Source: Solirubrobacterales bacterium (lineage in GTDB: Bacteria; Actinomycetota; Thermoleophilia; Solirubrobacterales; Solirubrobacteraceae). From it: a stretch of DNA of 64,000 bases. The stretch spans positions 1 to 64,000 of the forward strand of contig DAIDME010000035.1 of NCBI GenBank assembly GCA_027449125.1. The letters run 5' to 3'. A program made the position numbers and the translations under genes. Shown one piece after another: positions 43,428 to 57,690 of the stretch. Positions within the stretch are counted from its first letter, which is position 1, and each line of letters begins with the position of its first letter. The notes under the pieces were generated by a model. That model was not told the DNA's origin. It worked only from the letters and a program-made list of their open reading frames with translations, and did not search any database.

Positions 43428-44116
43428 GCTTCGTGGGACGGCACGGCCCCGCGCTGAGCAGCGCCGCGGACCTCGCTGTGCTGCTGATGGTCCGCGCGCC
43501 CCGGCGCGGCGAGGTCCGTCAGGCGCTCGAGCCGCTGATCGGACAGGACGGCTGTCTGGCCCTGCAGACGGCGCTTCTGGCGCAGGCGCTCGCGTGGGCA
43601 CGGGAGCTCGCCCCGCGGCTGCTCTGTCTGGCACACGAGCCGGCCGACGCCGGGCGAGAGCTTCAGCGTCTCACCGGACGCGAGGCGCTGCTGATCCCGC
43701 AGAACGGCGAGGGGATCGCGGCACGCGTGGCCGACGCCGTGGCGCGCGTGCACGCCCACAGCCCCGGCCCGGTCCTGGTGTTGTGGCCCGACCTGCCACG
43801 ACTGCTCCCGTATCACGCGCAGGCGGTCTGCAGCGACCTGCGGGCGGGGGTTGACATCGTGCTCGGCCCGGTGTTCGACGGCGGCTTCTATCTGATCGCC
43901 CTGGCACGCCCGCTGCCAGGACTCTTCGCCCTGCCCGAGCGTGCCTGGCGGGGCCGTGATGCGCTGCACGAGGTGCTCGAAGGGGCGGCGCGCGCGCACC
44001 TGCAGGCTGGCGTGCTGCGCGGTGAGCGCGCACTGCACCGGCCATCCGATGCACGCGCCGCGCTCGCCGACCCGCTGCTGCCCGAGCCGGTGGCTCGCGC
44101 CCTGAGGCACCAATGA
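43424..44116 (+). CDS. DUF2064 / glycosyltransferase-A-like protein
   Basis: 230-aa protein of the TIGR04282/DUF2064 group, a nucleotide-diphospho-sugar-transferase-like fold. Matching features are LAVLLMVRAPRRGEVRQAL near the N terminus (in place of the usual K-R motif), PVLVLWPDLPRLLPYHA, and ADIVLGPVFDGGFYLIAL as DIVLGPVFDGGFYLIAL. It also resembles CofC guanylyltransferase, so a role in nucleotidyl transfer is possible. The SD/GPV motif suggests an intact nucleotide site. Coupled to the phosphorylase gene. Confidence 0.78.
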   Translation: MSFVGRHGPALSSAADLAVLLMVRAPRRGEVRQALEPLIGQDGCLALQTALLAQALAWARELAPRLLCLAHEPADAGRELQRLTGREALLIPQNGEGIAARVADAVARVHAHSPGPVLVLWPDLPRLLPYHAQAVCSDLRAGVDIVLGPVFDGGFYLIALARPLPGLFALPERAWRGRDALHEVLEGAARAHLQAGVLRGERALHRPSDARAALADPLLPEPVARALRHQ

Positions 44117-44162
44117 CGGCCGCCGCCGGGTCGGCGAGTTGCAGTAACGTCTTGGCGGCCCA

Positions 44163-44234
44163 TGGGGAGTGGTCTAACGGCAAGACACAGGTTTTTGGTG
44201 CCTTGAGATTCCGGTTCGAATCCGGACTCCCCAG
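44163..44234 (+). tRNA. tRNA-Gln (anticodon TTG)
   Basis: 72 nt. Acceptor TGGGGAG pairs with CTCCCCA, discriminator G; T-loop GGTTCGAATCC is canonical; the anticodon loop TTTTGGT gives TTG. The U1-A72 pair and G73 are typical of tRNA-Gln. The 3-prime CCA is not encoded. A 27-43 mismatch is present in the anticodon stem. Confidence 0.93.
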
Positions 44235-44359
44235 CTGGTCGGCGGCGACCGCCCACGCGGCGCCTGTGGTGCGGGTCGGGTGACCGCGGCGGGCGCGCAC
44301 ACGGACGGGCACGCCGCCGCGGGACCTGCGTCGTGGCTGCTGCTCTAGCATCACCGGCC

Positions 44360-45772
44360 GTGAACGCCCCCGTCGTCGTCATCCTCGCCGCGGGCCACGG
44401 TACGCGGATGCGCTCACGCACGCCGAAGCTGCTGCACACGATCTGCGGGCGCACGATGATCGGCTGGATCGTGGGCGCTGCGCGGGCCGCCGGCGCCGGT
44501 GGCGTCATCGTCGTCGACGCGCCCGGCGAGCCGCTGCGCTCACATCTGGACGCGGACGTGCGGGTGACGGTCCAGCCCGAGCCCGATGGGACCGGAGGCG
44601 CGCTGCGCGCGGCGCTGCCCGCGCTGCCCGACCAGGGCACGGTGATCGTCATCAACGCCGACGTGCCGCTGCTGAGCGCCGGCACGATCCGCGCGCTGGG
44701 CGAGAGCCACGCGCGGTCGGGCGCCGCCGCCACGGTCGCCACGAGCTGCGTCGATGATGCGGCTGGCTGGGGGCGCATCGTGCGCGCGGCCGACGGCGGC
44801 ATCGAGCGGATCGTGGAGACGCGCGCGCCCGGCGACGCCACCCCGGCGGAGCTCGAGATCACCGAGGTCAACACGGGAATCTACGGCTTCAGCGCCGCTG
44901 CGCTGAAGCCTGCACTGGCGCAGCTGCGCAACGACAACGTGCAGCGCGAGTATTACCTGACGGACGTTGCCGCGATCATCTGCGCGGCCGGGCAGCGGGT
45001 GGAGGCGTTCGAGCTGCCCGACGCCACCGAGAGCTTCAACGTCAACGACCGAGCACAGCTCGCACGGGCAACCGCCGTGGCGCAGCGCCGGATCCTGGAG
45101 CGTCACATGCTCGCGGGGGTGACCATCGTGAACCCGGAGACGACGGTGATAGACGCCGACGTGAGCCTCGGGCAGGACGTGCGCGTCGAGCCCGGCAGCG
45201 CTCTGCGCGGCTCAACGCGCGTGGGCGCTGGCTCCGTGATCGGCCCGCACAGCACGCTCATCGACGCGGTCGTCGGTGCGGACGCCCAGGTGCTCCACAG
45301 CTATGTTGTGGGTGCCGTCGTCGGAGACCGTGCCAGCGTTGGCCCCTTTGCCTCCCTGCGGCCGGGAACGGTGCTGCACGCGGACGCCAAGGCGGGGACC
45401 TTCGTCGAGATCAAGAACTCCGAGGTCGGCGAGCGCAGCAAGGTCCCACACCTGAGCTACATCGGCGATGCCACGATCGGCGAGGCGACCAACATCGGCG
45501 CCAGCACGATCACCGCCAACTACGACGGCGCTGCCAAGCACCGCACGACCATCGGCTCGCGGGTGCGAACCGGCGTGGACACGACCCTGATGGCGCCGGT
45601 GACGCTCGCCGACGACGCCTACACCGGCGCCGGCTCGGTCATCACCAGGGACATCCCTCCGGGGGCGCTCGGGGTCGCCCGTGAGCGCCAGCGCAACATC
45701 GAGGGCTACGCGGAGCGCGTGCGCGAGCGCCGCCAGCGGGAGGCGCCCGGGACGCCGGGGGCCGAGGCCTGA
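44360..45772 (+). CDS. glmU: Bifunctional GlcNAc-1-phosphate uridyltransferase/acetyltransferase
   Basis: Makes UDP-GlcNAc for peptidoglycan. The N-terminal uridyltransferase has VVVILAAGHGTRMRSRTPKLL; the C-terminal left-handed beta-helix acetyltransferase has hexapeptide repeats (about 250-440) including the GASTITANYDGAAKHRTTIG signature. 470 aa. TAGCAT (44346-44351) lies eight bases before the GTG at 44360, which is preferred over an ATG at 44333. Confidence 0.95.
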   Translation: MNAPVVVILAAGHGTRMRSRTPKLLHTICGRTMIGWIVGAARAAGAGGVIVVDAPGEPLRSHLDADVRVTVQPEPDGTGGALRAALPALPDQGTVIVINADVPLLSAGTIRALGESHARSGAAATVATSCVDDAAGWGRIVRAADGGIERIVETRAPGDATPAELEITEVNTGIYGFSAAALKPALAQLRNDNVQREYYLTDVAAIICAAGQRVEAFELPDATESFNVNDRAQLARATAVAQRRILERHMLAGVTIVNPETTVIDADVSLGQDVRVEPGSALRGSTRVGAGSVIGPHSTLIDAVVGADAQVLHSYVVGAVVGDRASVGPFASLRPGTVLHADAKAGTFVEIKNSEVGERSKVPHLSYIGDATIGEATNIGASTITANYDGAAKHRTTIGSRVRTGVDTTLMAPVTLADDAYTGAGSVITRDIPPGALGVARERQRNIEGYAERVRERRQREAPGTPGAEA

Positions 45773-45824
45773 GTCGCCGTGTCGTCGCACGGCATCCACC
45801 TCTGCGCGTAGCATGCGGTAAGCG

Positions 45825-46844
<1,020 letters not shown>

Positions 46845-46906
46845 CCGCCGGCGCGCGTCCGCGGTAGGGTTGGCGCTGAAGCGCAACCACCGGAGGAAGG
46901 GCAAAG

Positions 46907-47071
46907 ATGGCAAGACGCAGGTCGTTCACGAGCCAGCTCTACAGAGCCGCCCGCATGTCCAACAACCTCAGCTCGCTCGGCAACCCGAGGCGCGCCGCCA
47001 GGAGGGCCAAGAACGTCGCCGTCGGCCGCGCGCTGGGGCGCGCGGGGGTGTGGCGCAAGCTCTGGAAGTGA
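46907..47071 (+). CDS. Conserved-looking small basic protein (54 aa)
   Basis: 54-codon ORF with an excellent GGAGGAAGG ribosome-binding site six bases before the ATG. It begins RRRSFTSQLYRAARMSNNLS and ends GVWRKLWK, a pattern I recall from short hypothetical proteins in actinobacteria. Very basic (about 15 Arg/Lys), so nucleic-acid or ribosome association is possible. A TAGGGT and a small hairpin (GGTTGGCGC to GCGCAACC, 46868-46888) precede it. Its last 104 bases overlap the 3-prime end of the minus-strand DUF4235 gene. Confidence 0.75.
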   Translation: MARRRSFTSQLYRAARMSNNLSSLGNPRRAARRAKNVAVGRALGRAGVWRKLWK

Positions 47072-47351
47072 AGCTGCCGGCGCGGTCGGCGTTCACCGGC
47101 CAGGCGCCGAACAGGCGGTGAAACGCTCGCGCCGAGAGCTGCCGGGCGACCGCGGCAGCGGCCGCCAGCGTCGCCGCCTCCAGCGCCGACGCCAGTGCCA
47201 CCCGTGCGAGACCTAGCTCTGGGGAGCTCGGGGAGGGCGGGCTGGGCTGGCCCGAGACGCGCGCCCAGGCTGTGCGGAACAGCCTGCGCCCCACGAACGA
47301 GCCGATCGCCCCGGAGAGGATCGAGAAGGGCAGGTAGACGACGCGCTTCAT
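46968..47351 (-). CDS. DUF4235-like membrane protein
   Basis: 127-aa protein beginning VVYLPFSILSGAIGSFVGRRLFRTAW, with a hydrophobic Ala-rich helix (VALASALEAATLAAAAAVARQL) and then AFHRLFGAWPV, the hallmark of DUF4235 (actinobacterial small membrane proteins). After GAWP the natural family end is near; the last 40 residues here are basic low-complexity and overlap the 54-aa gene on the other strand. TAGCCT (47360-47365, minus strand) is eight bases before the ATG. Function unknown. Confidence 0.75.
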   Translation of the reverse strand: MKRVVYLPFSILSGAIGSFVGRRLFRTAWARVSGQPSPPSPSSPELGLARVALASALEAATLAAAAAVARQLSARAFHRLFGAWPVNADRAGSFTSRACATPPRAPARGRRRRSWPSWRRASGCRAS

Positions 47352-47436
47352 GAAGCATCAGGCTAGCCCAAGCGGCGGTCTCAACCAGCCGCCAACGCGA
47401 GCCGATACATGACCTGACCACAGCCGCCACGAAATG

Positions 47437-47454
47437 TGCATAAATGGTTACGCA
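47437..47454 (+). promoter_or_regulatory. Inverted repeat TGCATAA-N4-TTACGCA
   Basis: Arms differ by one base. It sits in a short AT-rich patch 31 bases before the ATG at 47486, overlapping the likely promoter of that gene, so it is an operator candidate. Confidence 0.4.
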
Positions 47455-47485
47455 TATCCCACCGTTGGCGGCTTGGAGGTGAGAC

Positions 47486-48193
47486 ATGCAGGGAGAGTCG
47501 AACGAGTACCGAGATGGTGACGCCGAGGAGCTGCTCAGGCGGGCTCTGCTCGACGCGGGCTCGGCGGTCAGCGTTTCGCTGCGGATCGACGGCCTGCCCG
47601 TCAGTGACGCGGTCACGGTGATCTTCTATGCGCGCCGAGACCTCGGGACCCTGCAGACCTACCTGACGCCCGGGAGCCGCGGCGCCGGCGCCACCGTCTC
47701 ACCCGGTGAGCTGCTGCGCGTGCCCTGTGACCTCGACCTGGCGGATGCGGCCGACCGCGAGGACGCTGAGCGCCTCTACGCCCAGCAGGCACGCACCCTG
47801 CGCGACGCGGTGCTGGCAGCCGACCTGATGCTCGAGCTCTGGCGTGAAGCGCTGGCTGCGCTGCTCGGCAAGGTCGTGGTCAGCATCTCTGCGAACGTGC
47901 CGGCCCGAGCGCCGCTGCCGCGGCTGCTGCCCACAGCGCTCCTCGCCCCCGAGTCGCACGTGGTCGTAACCCCCGTGTGCAACGCCCGTACGCTCGCGGA
48001 GGGGCAGCCGCCGGTCGGCATCGCCTGCATCCAGCAGGAGCTCGCACGCGTCTATCCGCTGACCGAGGACCCGGAGGGCTGCGTGGTCGACTTCATGGAG
48101 CACGCCGCGCGCCACGCGCACGATCTGGCCGAGCAGATCGCCCATCAGGAAGCCTCGGTGGAGCGCTTCCTGCAGCTGAGCGACGCGGCCTGA
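47486..48193 (+). CDS. Hypothetical protein (235 aa)
   Basis: Soluble acidic protein, no signal peptide or membrane segment. A strong GGAGGTGA ribosome-binding site (47474-47481) precedes the ATG. The first 120 residues contain VSVSLRIDGLPVSDAVTVIFYARRD, beta-rich; the rest is helical and ends HAHDLAEQIAHQEASVERFL. A QPPVGIACIQQELARVYPL segment near 175 is Cys-containing. I do not recognise the family. It is convergent with the small membrane gene at 48203. Confidence 0.72.
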   Translation: MQGESNEYRDGDAEELLRRALLDAGSAVSVSLRIDGLPVSDAVTVIFYARRDLGTLQTYLTPGSRGAGATVSPGELLRVPCDLDLADAADREDAERLYAQQARTLRDAVLAADLMLELWREALAALLGKVVVSISANVPARAPLPRLLPTALLAPESHVVVTPVCNARTLAEGQPPVGIACIQQELARVYPLTEDPEGCVVDFMEHAARHAHDLAEQIAHQEASVERFLQLSDAA

Positions 48194-48202
48194 CGGACGG
48201 CT

Positions 48203-48529
48203 CTAGCCGTCGGAACGAACCGGCTTACGCGGCTCTGGCTGGTGTGAGGGGCGGCGCTCCGGTGTGGTGAGCTTGTCGGCCACGCGGCCCGGCTCGCGCA
48301 GGCGCACGCCGGACTGCTCGGCGTCCGGCAGCGGGATGCCGCCACCCGGCCAGCGGCTCGGGTCGGGCTTGACGTTGGGCCGGTTGCCCCAGCCATCGTC
48401 CGAGCCGTCGCTGCCCTCGTCTTGCCCGGGCGGCTGCTCGCGCAGTGCCGGCAGCAGCAGGATGCCGATCGCGGCGAACCCGAAGATGTGCACGCAGATC
48501 AGGAACAGCATCACCTGGAACGCCGTCAT
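48203..48529 (-). CDS. Small single-pass membrane protein
   Basis: 108 aa: N-terminal helix MLFLICVHIFGFAAIGILLLPA (about 7-28), then a hydrophilic tail rich in Asp/Gly/Pro (DEGSDGSDDGWGNRP) and Arg. Probably N-out anchored with a disordered cytosolic or extracellular tail. TACTCT (48536-48541, minus strand) is six bases before the ATG. Family unknown. Confidence 0.7.
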   Translation of the reverse strand: MTAFQVMLFLICVHIFGFAAIGILLLPALREQPPGQDEGSDGSDDGWGNRPNVKPDPSRWPGGGIPLPDAEQSGVRLREPGRVADKLTTPERRPSHQPEPRKPVRSDG

Positions 48530-48609
48530 TGCTACAGAGTACAGCGCCTGCGTCCCTTTGCCAGCGGGAAGTTCGCGAAATCACAACGCTCGCTACCATC
48601 GCTTGACCT

Positions 48610-49284
48610 ATGCCAGAACAGACCACAAGCCTCTCCGCGACCAGACGCGAGCCGAGCGGTTCGCGCGGGGCGCGACGCCTCCGCCGTGAAGGCCAGGTTC
48701 CCGGCACCGTCTACGGCGGTGGCAAGGACCCGGTCTCATTCCAGATCGAAGCCCGCACCCTGCGCAACGCGCTGGCCAGCGCGGGCGCGGTGATCGACCT
48801 CTCGCTCGACGGCGCAAAGCCCGAGCCGGTTGTGCTCAAGGAGCGCGCCCGCCACCCCGTCAGCGGGGAGACGATGCACGTAGACCTGCTGCGCGTCGAC
48901 CTCGACAAGCCGATCCAGCAGCCCGTCGCGCTGGAGCTGGTCGACATCGACGACTCCGACGTCAAGATCGGCGGCATCCTCGAGAACACCGTGCGCGAGG
49001 TTGTGGTCGAAGCGGTCCCGACCGCGATCCCCGATGTGATCAGACACAGCATCGCGGGGCTGAAGGTCGGCAGCAGCCTGACGCTCGGCGAGCTCGAGGC
49101 TCCGGCGGGCACGACGATCATCGGCGACCCGGAGCTCGTGATCGCCGCGATCCGCACCTCGCGCGGGATGGTGGCCTCTGAGGCCGCGAGCGCGGTCGAG
49201 CTGGAGACCGCGGTGATCGGCGAGGAGGGCCAGTCCGCGGAGGCGGACGCCGAGCCGGCCGGCGGCGCCGACCAAGACCAGTAG
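48610..49284 (+). CDS. rplY: 50S ribosomal protein L25 (general stress protein Ctc type)
   Basis: 5S-rRNA-binding L25 with the TL5/Ctc C-terminal domain, 224 aa. RREPSGSRGARRLRREGQVPGTVYGGG is the rRNA-binding N terminus; the beta-barrel CTC domain occupies about 95-190 and the tail is acidic (EEGQSAEADAEPAGG). The usual partner pth follows 19 bases later. TACCAT (48594-48599) precedes the ATG by ten bases. Confidence 0.94.
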   Translation: MPEQTTSLSATRREPSGSRGARRLRREGQVPGTVYGGGKDPVSFQIEARTLRNALASAGAVIDLSLDGAKPEPVVLKERARHPVSGETMHVDLLRVDLDKPIQQPVALELVDIDDSDVKIGGILENTVREVVVEAVPTAIPDVIRHSIAGLKVGSSLTLGELEAPAGTTIIGDPELVIAAIRTSRGMVASEAASAVELETAVIGEEGQSAEADAEPAGGADQDQ

Positions 49285-49303
49285 CCAGGGCCGTCCGCCG
49301 CGG

Positions 49304-49908
49304 ATGCCGCCGGCGCCAAGCCGCAGCGCTCCTGCCGACTGGCTGCTGGTCGGCCTCGGGAACCCCGGGCCGGCTTACGCCTGGAGTCCGCACAACATCG
49401 GCTTCATGGTGGTCTCGGCCCTCGGTGACCGCTGGGGCTTCAGCCGGCCGGCCGCCAGGTATCGCGGCCTGATGAGCAGGGGCTCGGCGGTGGTGGGCCA
49501 GCAGCCGGAGAGCGGCGCGCCGCTCAGGGCCGACGTTGCACTCCTCGAACCACAGACCTTCATGAACGACGCCGGCAGCTCTGTCGGGCCGGCCCGTGGC
49601 GAGCTCCGCGTCCCGGTCGAGCATGTGATCGTCGTGCACGATGAGATCGACCTGCCGTTTGGCGAGATCCGGACGAGGCTCGGCGGTGGGCTGGCCGGTC
49701 ACAACGGCCTCAAGTCGGTCCGGGCTGCGCTCGGGAGCGCCGACTTCCAGCGTGTCCGCGTCGGCGTCGGGCGCCCGCCCAGCACCGACCCGGAGCTCGT
49801 CGCCGCCTACGTCCTCGGCCGCTTCAGACAACCCAGGGAAGAGGTGCGGGCGCTGGTTGAAGCGGCCGCCCTCGCCACCGAGCAGCTGCTCGCCGGCCAG
49901 CTGCTTAA

Positions 49909-49912
<4 letters not shown>
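49304..49912 (+). CDS. pth: Peptidyl-tRNA hydrolase
   Basis: Recycles peptidyl-tRNA. WLLVGLGNPGPAYAWSPHNIGFMVV contains the catalytic Asn and His; VIVVHDEIDLPFGEIRTRLGGGLAGHNGLKS carries the Asp and GHNGL motif. 202 aa. Its stop overlaps the GTG of mfd (GTGA). rplY-pth-mfd is a standard bacterial order. Confidence 0.94.
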
Positions 49913-53346
<3,434 letters not shown>

Positions 53347-53451
53347 GCGGCGGCCGCTCGGGCGTGACGCTCAGCCCGTGGCGAAGAAGCTTGTAAGGAA
53401 GATGGCCCGTCGCGCCGCCGCACTTGCGTGCTGTCGCTACCATCGGCGCCG

Positions 53452-54687
53452 ATGCTGATCTCGAGGAAGCTCGCGGCTGGTGCCGCATTTTTTGTGCTGG
53501 CAGGCGCGGTGGCAGGTTGTGGCAGCTCGGTTCCATCGAGCGCGGTGGCCGAGATGGCCGGCAACCCGATCACCCTGGCCGCGTACAAGCACTGGATGTT
53601 CGTCGCCGCCGAGGACCTGGCGTCACAGGAGGCAGCGCAGGGGCTGAGCGCGCCCGTGCTCGTCTCGAGCGACCCGACCAACTACTCGAGCTGCATGAAG
53701 AACCTCAAGGCTGGTGTGGCCTCACTGCACACCGCCAGCCAGAGCACGCTGCTGACCGACTGCAAGCAGGTCTTCACCAGCGACACCTCGCAGGTGCTGC
53801 AGTTCCTGCTGGAGGGCTACTGGTATCAGGCGGAGGCGCACAAGCTCGGCGTGACGGCGCCGAAGCTGCTCACGGACTTCGCCAAATACGTCAAGAAGCA
53901 GTGGCCGACCAAGACGGCATTCGCCGCCTACCTGAAGTCGAGCGGCCAGACGCGCCAGGACCTGCTCTTCCAGTTCACGGTCGAGACCTACTACCTGAAG
54001 CTGCTCAAGCGCGACGAGAAGCCGGTCACCAAGCAACAGATCGCGGCCTACTACGCCGCCCACAAGGCTTCCTTCGGAACGCCGGAGAGCCGCGACGTGC
54101 ACCTGCTGAGGACCAAGAACGCGGCCAGCGCGCAGGCGGCGGTCAAGGCGCTGCAGGCCGGCCAGAGCTGGACGGTGGTGGCCCGCAAGTACTCCGCTGA
54201 CGCCGCCGGCAAGGCAAACGGCGGGCTGCTCACCGGCGTGACCTCGGGTCAGTACGAGGTGGCGGCCAACAACGCCATCTTCGACAATCCGGTCGGCAAG
54301 CTGGTCGGGCCGGTCAAGGGTGTGCTCGGGTACTACGTCACGCAGGTGACCAAGATCATCCCGGCGGTTCAGGAGCCGCTCGCCACGGCCTCGGCGACGA
54401 TCAAGACGACGCTCCAGACGGCCGCACAGACGGCGGCGCAGACGAAGGTCGCCGACGCCGCCAAGAAGTCGTGGTTCAAGCTGACCACTTGCCGCAGCCC
54501 GTATGAGGCCCAGGGCGTCTGCTCCAACTACAAGGCGCCACCGACGACGTCGGTCACGAGCACGACGCCGGCCACCACGAGCACGCCGGCCACCGTCACC
54601 ACCACGCCGGCCACCACGAGCACGACGAGCACCAAGTCGACCACGACCACGACCACGACGGCGACCAAGAAGTCCAAGAAGGGCTAG
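53452..54687 (+). CDS. PpiC/SurA-type foldase lipoprotein with Thr-rich tail
   Basis: 412-aa lipoprotein with lipobox VAGC at about residue 22. Residues about 30-190 resemble the SurA N-terminal domain; the rotamase domain (DVHLLRTKNAASAQAAVKALQ to GPVKGVLGYYVTQVTKI) follows. PrsA-like foldases assist folding of secreted proteins. The last 60 residues are almost only Thr, Ser, Ala, Pro and then Lys (repeat at 54541-54672), a low-complexity, possibly glycosylated wall-spanning tail. TACCAT (53438-53443) is eight bases before the ATG. Confidence 0.88.
   Translation: MLISRKLAAGAAFFVLAGAVAGCGSSVPSSAVAEMAGNPITLAAYKHWMFVAAEDLASQEAAQGLSAPVLVSSDPTNYSSCMKNLKAGVASLHTASQSTLLTDCKQVFTSDTSQVLQFLLEGYWYQAEAHKLGVTAPKLLTDFAKYVKKQWPTKTAFAAYLKSSGQTRQDLLFQFTVETYYLKLLKRDEKPVTKQQIAAYYAAHKASFGTPESRDVHLLRTKNAASAQAAVKALQAGQSWTVVARKYSADAAGKANGGLLTGVTSGQYEVAANNAIFDNPVGKLVGPVKGVLGYYVTQVTKIIPAVQEPLATASATIKTTLQTAAQTAAQTKVADAAKKSWFKLTTCRSPYEAQGVCSNYKAPPTTSVTSTTPATTSTPATVTTTPATTSTTSTKSTTTTTTTATKKSKKG
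54541..54672 (+). repeat. Degenerate Thr/Ser codon repeat in PpiC tail
   Basis: Imperfect tandem copies of ACGCCGGCCACCACGAGCACG (54575, 54611 region) followed by ACCACGACC triplet repeats, encoding TTPATTST-like residues. Slippage-prone low complexity. Confidence 0.6.
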
Positions 54688-55469
54688 TGCGAGGCAACTC
54701 CGGCGACGCGGAGATCGCCGTCGCGCTCGCCGAGCTGGACGCGATCACGAGGCGGCTGCGACGCGATTGTCCCTGGGACCGCGAGCAGGATGCGCGCACC
54801 ATCGTGCCCCACACCGTCGAGGAAGCATACGAGCTGGCCGATGCGGCGCAGCGCGGCGACGACGCGAAGCTGCTCGACGAGCTCGGCGACGTGCTCTTTC
54901 AGGTGCACTTCCTGGCGCTTCTGCTGGAGGAGCGCGGGGCGGGGAGCCTCGCGGCAGTGGCCCGGCACGCCTCCGAGAAGCTGATTCGCCGCCATCCACA
55001 CGTGTTCGGCGAGGTCGAGGCCGATACGGCCGCGGAGGTGCTGCGCAACTGGGATCAGATCAAGGCCACGGAGCCCGGACGCGAGGCGGGCGTCTTTGGC
55101 GAGGTGCCGGAGAACCTGCCGGGGTTGCTCTACGCCCGCAAGGTCCAGCGCCGCGCGGCATCTAGCGGCTTTGACTTCGCTGGTGCCGACGCGGCGCTCG
55201 CAGCGCTGCAGGAGGAGGTCAGCGAGCTCGCGGCCGCGCGCGAGGACGAGCGGGGCTTTGACGAGCTTGGCGACGTGCTGTTCGCCGCGGTCAACCTGGC
55301 GCGCAAGCGCAAGCTCGATCCGGAGCTCGCCGTACGTTCGGCCGCCGGCCGTTTCCGTGCGCGCGTCCAGGCGGCCGTTGACCTGGCCGCATCGCGCGGG
55401 CGAAACTGGAACGATCTCTCCGCGCAGGAACAGCTGACGCTCTACGCACAGGCGCGCATCGAGCGCTAG
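54687..55469 (+). CDS. mazG: Nucleoside triphosphate pyrophosphohydrolase MazG
   Basis: 260 aa with two MazG domains. The first has CPWDREQDARTIVPHTVEEAYEL and DELGDVLFQVHF; the second has LQEEVSELAAAREDERGFDELGDVLFAAVNLAR. The ExxED metal motifs are in both. It hydrolyses non-canonical or excess NTPs. The GTG at 54687 uses the last base of the preceding TAG stop, so it is coupled to the foldase gene. Confidence 0.93.
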   Translation: MRGNSGDAEIAVALAELDAITRRLRRDCPWDREQDARTIVPHTVEEAYELADAAQRGDDAKLLDELGDVLFQVHFLALLLEERGAGSLAAVARHASEKLIRRHPHVFGEVEADTAAEVLRNWDQIKATEPGREAGVFGEVPENLPGLLYARKVQRRAASSGFDFAGADAALAALQEEVSELAAAREDERGFDELGDVLFAAVNLARKRKLDPELAVRSAAGRFRARVQAAVDLAASRGRNWNDLSAQEQLTLYAQARIER

Positions 55470-55503
55470 CAGCCGGCCCGCAGCCGCGGCCGCCGGGCCG
55501 TGA

Positions 55504-56823
<1,320 letters not shown>

Positions 56824-56925
56824 AGGGACACCAGGCGCGGCTGGCTCGAGTGACCACGCGTGCCCGCCCGGACGCGTGAGGCAGGCAGGAAGGAGCGGAT
56901 CGGTGGCGAATGACGAACCTCAGGG

Positions 56926-57300
56926 ATGCCGCCCAAAGCTCAGACAACCGCCAGGCGCGAGGCCCACACCGTGCCGCTGCCGCGCCCCCGGCCACAGCCG
57001 GTCGCGGGGAGACTCGCCAGGTCGAGAATCGGGTGGGATCGCAAGTTCCGGATCGTGATGATGCTCGTGGTCGGGCTGATCGGCTGGATCGGGGCCAGGG
57101 CCGGGCTCGCGCTCGTGGCCGCCCACGCTCAAGCGGCTGCTGAGACGAGATACCTGCTCTCGCTGGAGCACCAGCACAGCTCGCTGCTCGCGCAGGAGCG
57201 CTCGCTCTACCAGAAGGCGACGATCGTCCGAGAGGCGCGCCGCCTGGGAATGGTCTCAGCCGGCGAGCGGCCGTTCGTGGTGGTCAACCTCGGGCGTTGA
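56926..57300 (+). CDS. FtsB/DivIC-like septum formation initiator
   Basis: 124-aa bitopic membrane protein with a basic Pro/Arg cytosolic N terminus (about 1-38), one helix (IVMMLVVGLIGWIGARAGLAL), a coiled coil (ETRYLLSLEHQHSSLLAQERSLYQ) and the short domain VREARRLGMVSAGERPFVV. FtsB links FtsL/FtsQ in the divisome. Location after eno supports the assignment. Confidence 0.88.
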   Translation: MPPKAQTTARREAHTVPLPRPRPQPVAGRLARSRIGWDRKFRIVMMLVVGLIGWIGARAGLALVAAHAQAAAETRYLLSLEHQHSSLLAQERSLYQKATIVREARRLGMVSAGERPFVVVNLGR

Positions 57301-57310
57301 GCGCCAAGCG

Positions 57311-57646
57311 GTGCCGGCTGACTTCGATCTGCTGATGCTGCTCTGGCGCGAAGGCCAGGAGCGGATCGACGCCGCGAAGCCCGCTCAGCGTCGGCAGCTG
57401 GAGCGGGTCGTGGATGCCCTCGTCGCCGACCTGCGCCGGCGTCTGGGGGTCACGGTCACGACCGCCGACATCGCCGCGTACTACCTCTCAGCGGGAACCG
57501 ACTGGTGCTTCCAGCTCGCGTACGCCACGGCACCCGACACTCCTGAAGCATGGGATGTGGCGACGGTCGCCGGGGCCGCCTTTGCCCGCTTTGCCCGCGG
57601 CGCGCTCGACTGGAGCGGCGGCGTCAGGCAACTCTCAGAAGAGTGA
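57311..57646 (+). CDS. Hypothetical protein (111 aa)
   Basis: Soluble helical protein with LMLLWREGQERIDAAKPAQR at the start, VTTADIAAYYLSAGTDWCFQLAY in the middle and ARFARGALDWSGG near the end. A GTG at 57311 is ten bases after the FtsB-like stop; the ribosome-binding site is weak, implying coupling. No family recognised; the context suggests a lineage-specific gene. Confidence 0.6.
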   Translation: MPADFDLLMLLWREGQERIDAAKPAQRRQLERVVDALVADLRRRLGVTVTTADIAAYYLSAGTDWCFQLAYATAPDTPEAWDVATVAGAAFARFARGALDWSGGVRQLSEE

Positions 57647-57690
57647 GGGAAGCCGTGCCCGGGCGCGAGTCCTGGGCACGCGGCCCCCGC

